Shown: piece after piece, positions 5,828 to 6,016 of the stretch
Position numbering within the stretch: position 1 is the first letter of the stretch
Layout of the letters: the number at the start of each line of letters is the position of its first letter
Assembly: GCA_030595135.1 (NCBI GenBank)
Contig: JAUVDU010000114.1
Coordinates: 1 to 6,016 of the forward strand
Direction: 5' to 3'
DNA: 6,016 nt
From: Deltaproteobacteria bacterium
GTDB lineage: Bacteria; Desulfobacterota; Anaeroferrophillalia; Anaeroferrophillales; Tharpellaceae
The notes under the pieces: model-generated
Seen by the model: only the letters and a program-made list of their open reading frames with translations
Told to the model about the DNA's origin: nothing
The model's database searches: none
Made by a program: the position numbers and the translations under genes

Positions 5828-5905
5828 GGTGGGTATAGCTCAGTTGGTTAGAGCGCAGGATTGTGGCTCCTGAGGCCGAGGGTTCAAATCCCTTTACCCA
5901 CCCCA
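5828..5905 (+). tRNA. tRNA-His (anticodon GUG) with encoded CCA
   Basis: The 78 bases fold as a complete cloverleaf. The acceptor stem is GTGGGTA with TACCCAC, extended by the histidine-specific extra pair G-1 (5828) and C73, and the CCA is encoded at 5903-5905. The D arm is GCTC-AGTTGGTTA-GAGC. The anticodon stem is CAGGA (5856-5860) and TCCTG (5868-5872) around the loop TTGTGGC, which puts anticodon GTG at 5863-5865. The T arm holds GGTTCAAATCC. G34 (5863) is the base converted to queuosine, the pathway completed by QueH from the divergent gene. The extra G-1 is the identity element for histidyl-tRNA synthetase. The gene stands alone and is closed by its own terminator. Confidence 0.97.
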
Positions 5906-5913
5906 TTAATAAT

Positions 5914-5968
5914 AAAACCCGAAGTAGAACCGCGCAAAGTGGTGGATCTACTTCGGGTTTTTGTTTTT
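5914..5968 (+). terminator. strong intrinsic terminator of tRNA-His
   Basis: AAAACCCGAAGTAGA (5914-5928) pairs perfectly over 15 bases with TCTACTTCGGGTTTT (5947-5961). Beyond an A-A mismatch, CCGC pairs with GTGG (one G-T wobble) around an eight-base loop. The T-run TTTTTGTTTTT continues to 5968. The A-run on the left arm makes it plausible in the other direction as well. It begins eight bases after the tRNA CCA. No feature is recognised in the remaining bases 5969-6016. Confidence 0.93.
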
Positions 5969-6016
5969 GGGGCTGTAAATTACGTTTCTCTACATGGGGA
6001 CGAAATTGTTGGCTTG

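Noticed and set aside
5906..6016. Phage or island attachment site at the tRNA-His 3' end
   Set aside because: No second copy of the tRNA 3' end and no integrase is visible. The tRNA is followed directly by its own terminator.

Overview
The window looks like chromosomal DNA from a motile Gram-negative bacterium. The closest fit is the deltaproteobacterial/Desulfobacterota group. The support is lipopolysaccharide inner-core genes of the heptose type, a chemoreceptor with the large periplasmic double-Cache domain and C-terminal acidic tail common in that group, and a QueH-type epoxyqueuosine reductase. Base composition is moderate, apart from an AT-rich intergenic stretch upstream of gltX. The lineage is inferred from protein style and no search was run.

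Layout from left to right. (1) Positions 1-1169, minus strand: the start of a heptosyltransferase gene (waaF-like, cut by the window edge), preceded by a heptose kinase gene (waaP). The two overlap by an ATGA and form an LPS-core operon reading off the left edge. (2) Positions 1170-1498: an AT-rich divergent intergenic region holding a possible gltX promoter and an inverted repeat. (3) Positions 1499-5019, plus strand: gltX (glutamyl-tRNA synthetase), then after 17 bases and a very strong Shine-Dalgarno sequence a 672-residue methyl-accepting chemotaxis protein. (4) Positions 5020-5102: a short convergent gap built from CATCAA/TTGATG units that fold into alternative hairpins. (5) Positions 5103-5645, minus strand: queH. 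(6) Positions 5646-5827: a divergent regulatory gap containing a GAAA-loop hairpin, a perfect 57-base palindrome and a leader for the next gene. (7) Positions 5828-5905, plus strand: tRNA-His(GUG) with an encoded CCA, followed by a strong intrinsic terminator. The last 48 bases hold nothing recognisable.

How the genes relate. waaP and waaF act on the same inner-core heptose region of LPS. gltX and the chemoreceptor are probably co-transcribed but have no obvious shared function. queH and the divergent tRNA-His gene are linked by pathway: QueH finishes queuosine at G34 of GUN tRNAs, and tRNA-His(GUG) is one of them. The features that ordinary annotation does not explain are the 28-bp-arm palindrome between queH and tRNA-His, an 8-base G/C homopolymer inside waaP, and the two-register hairpin repeat between the chemoreceptor and queH.
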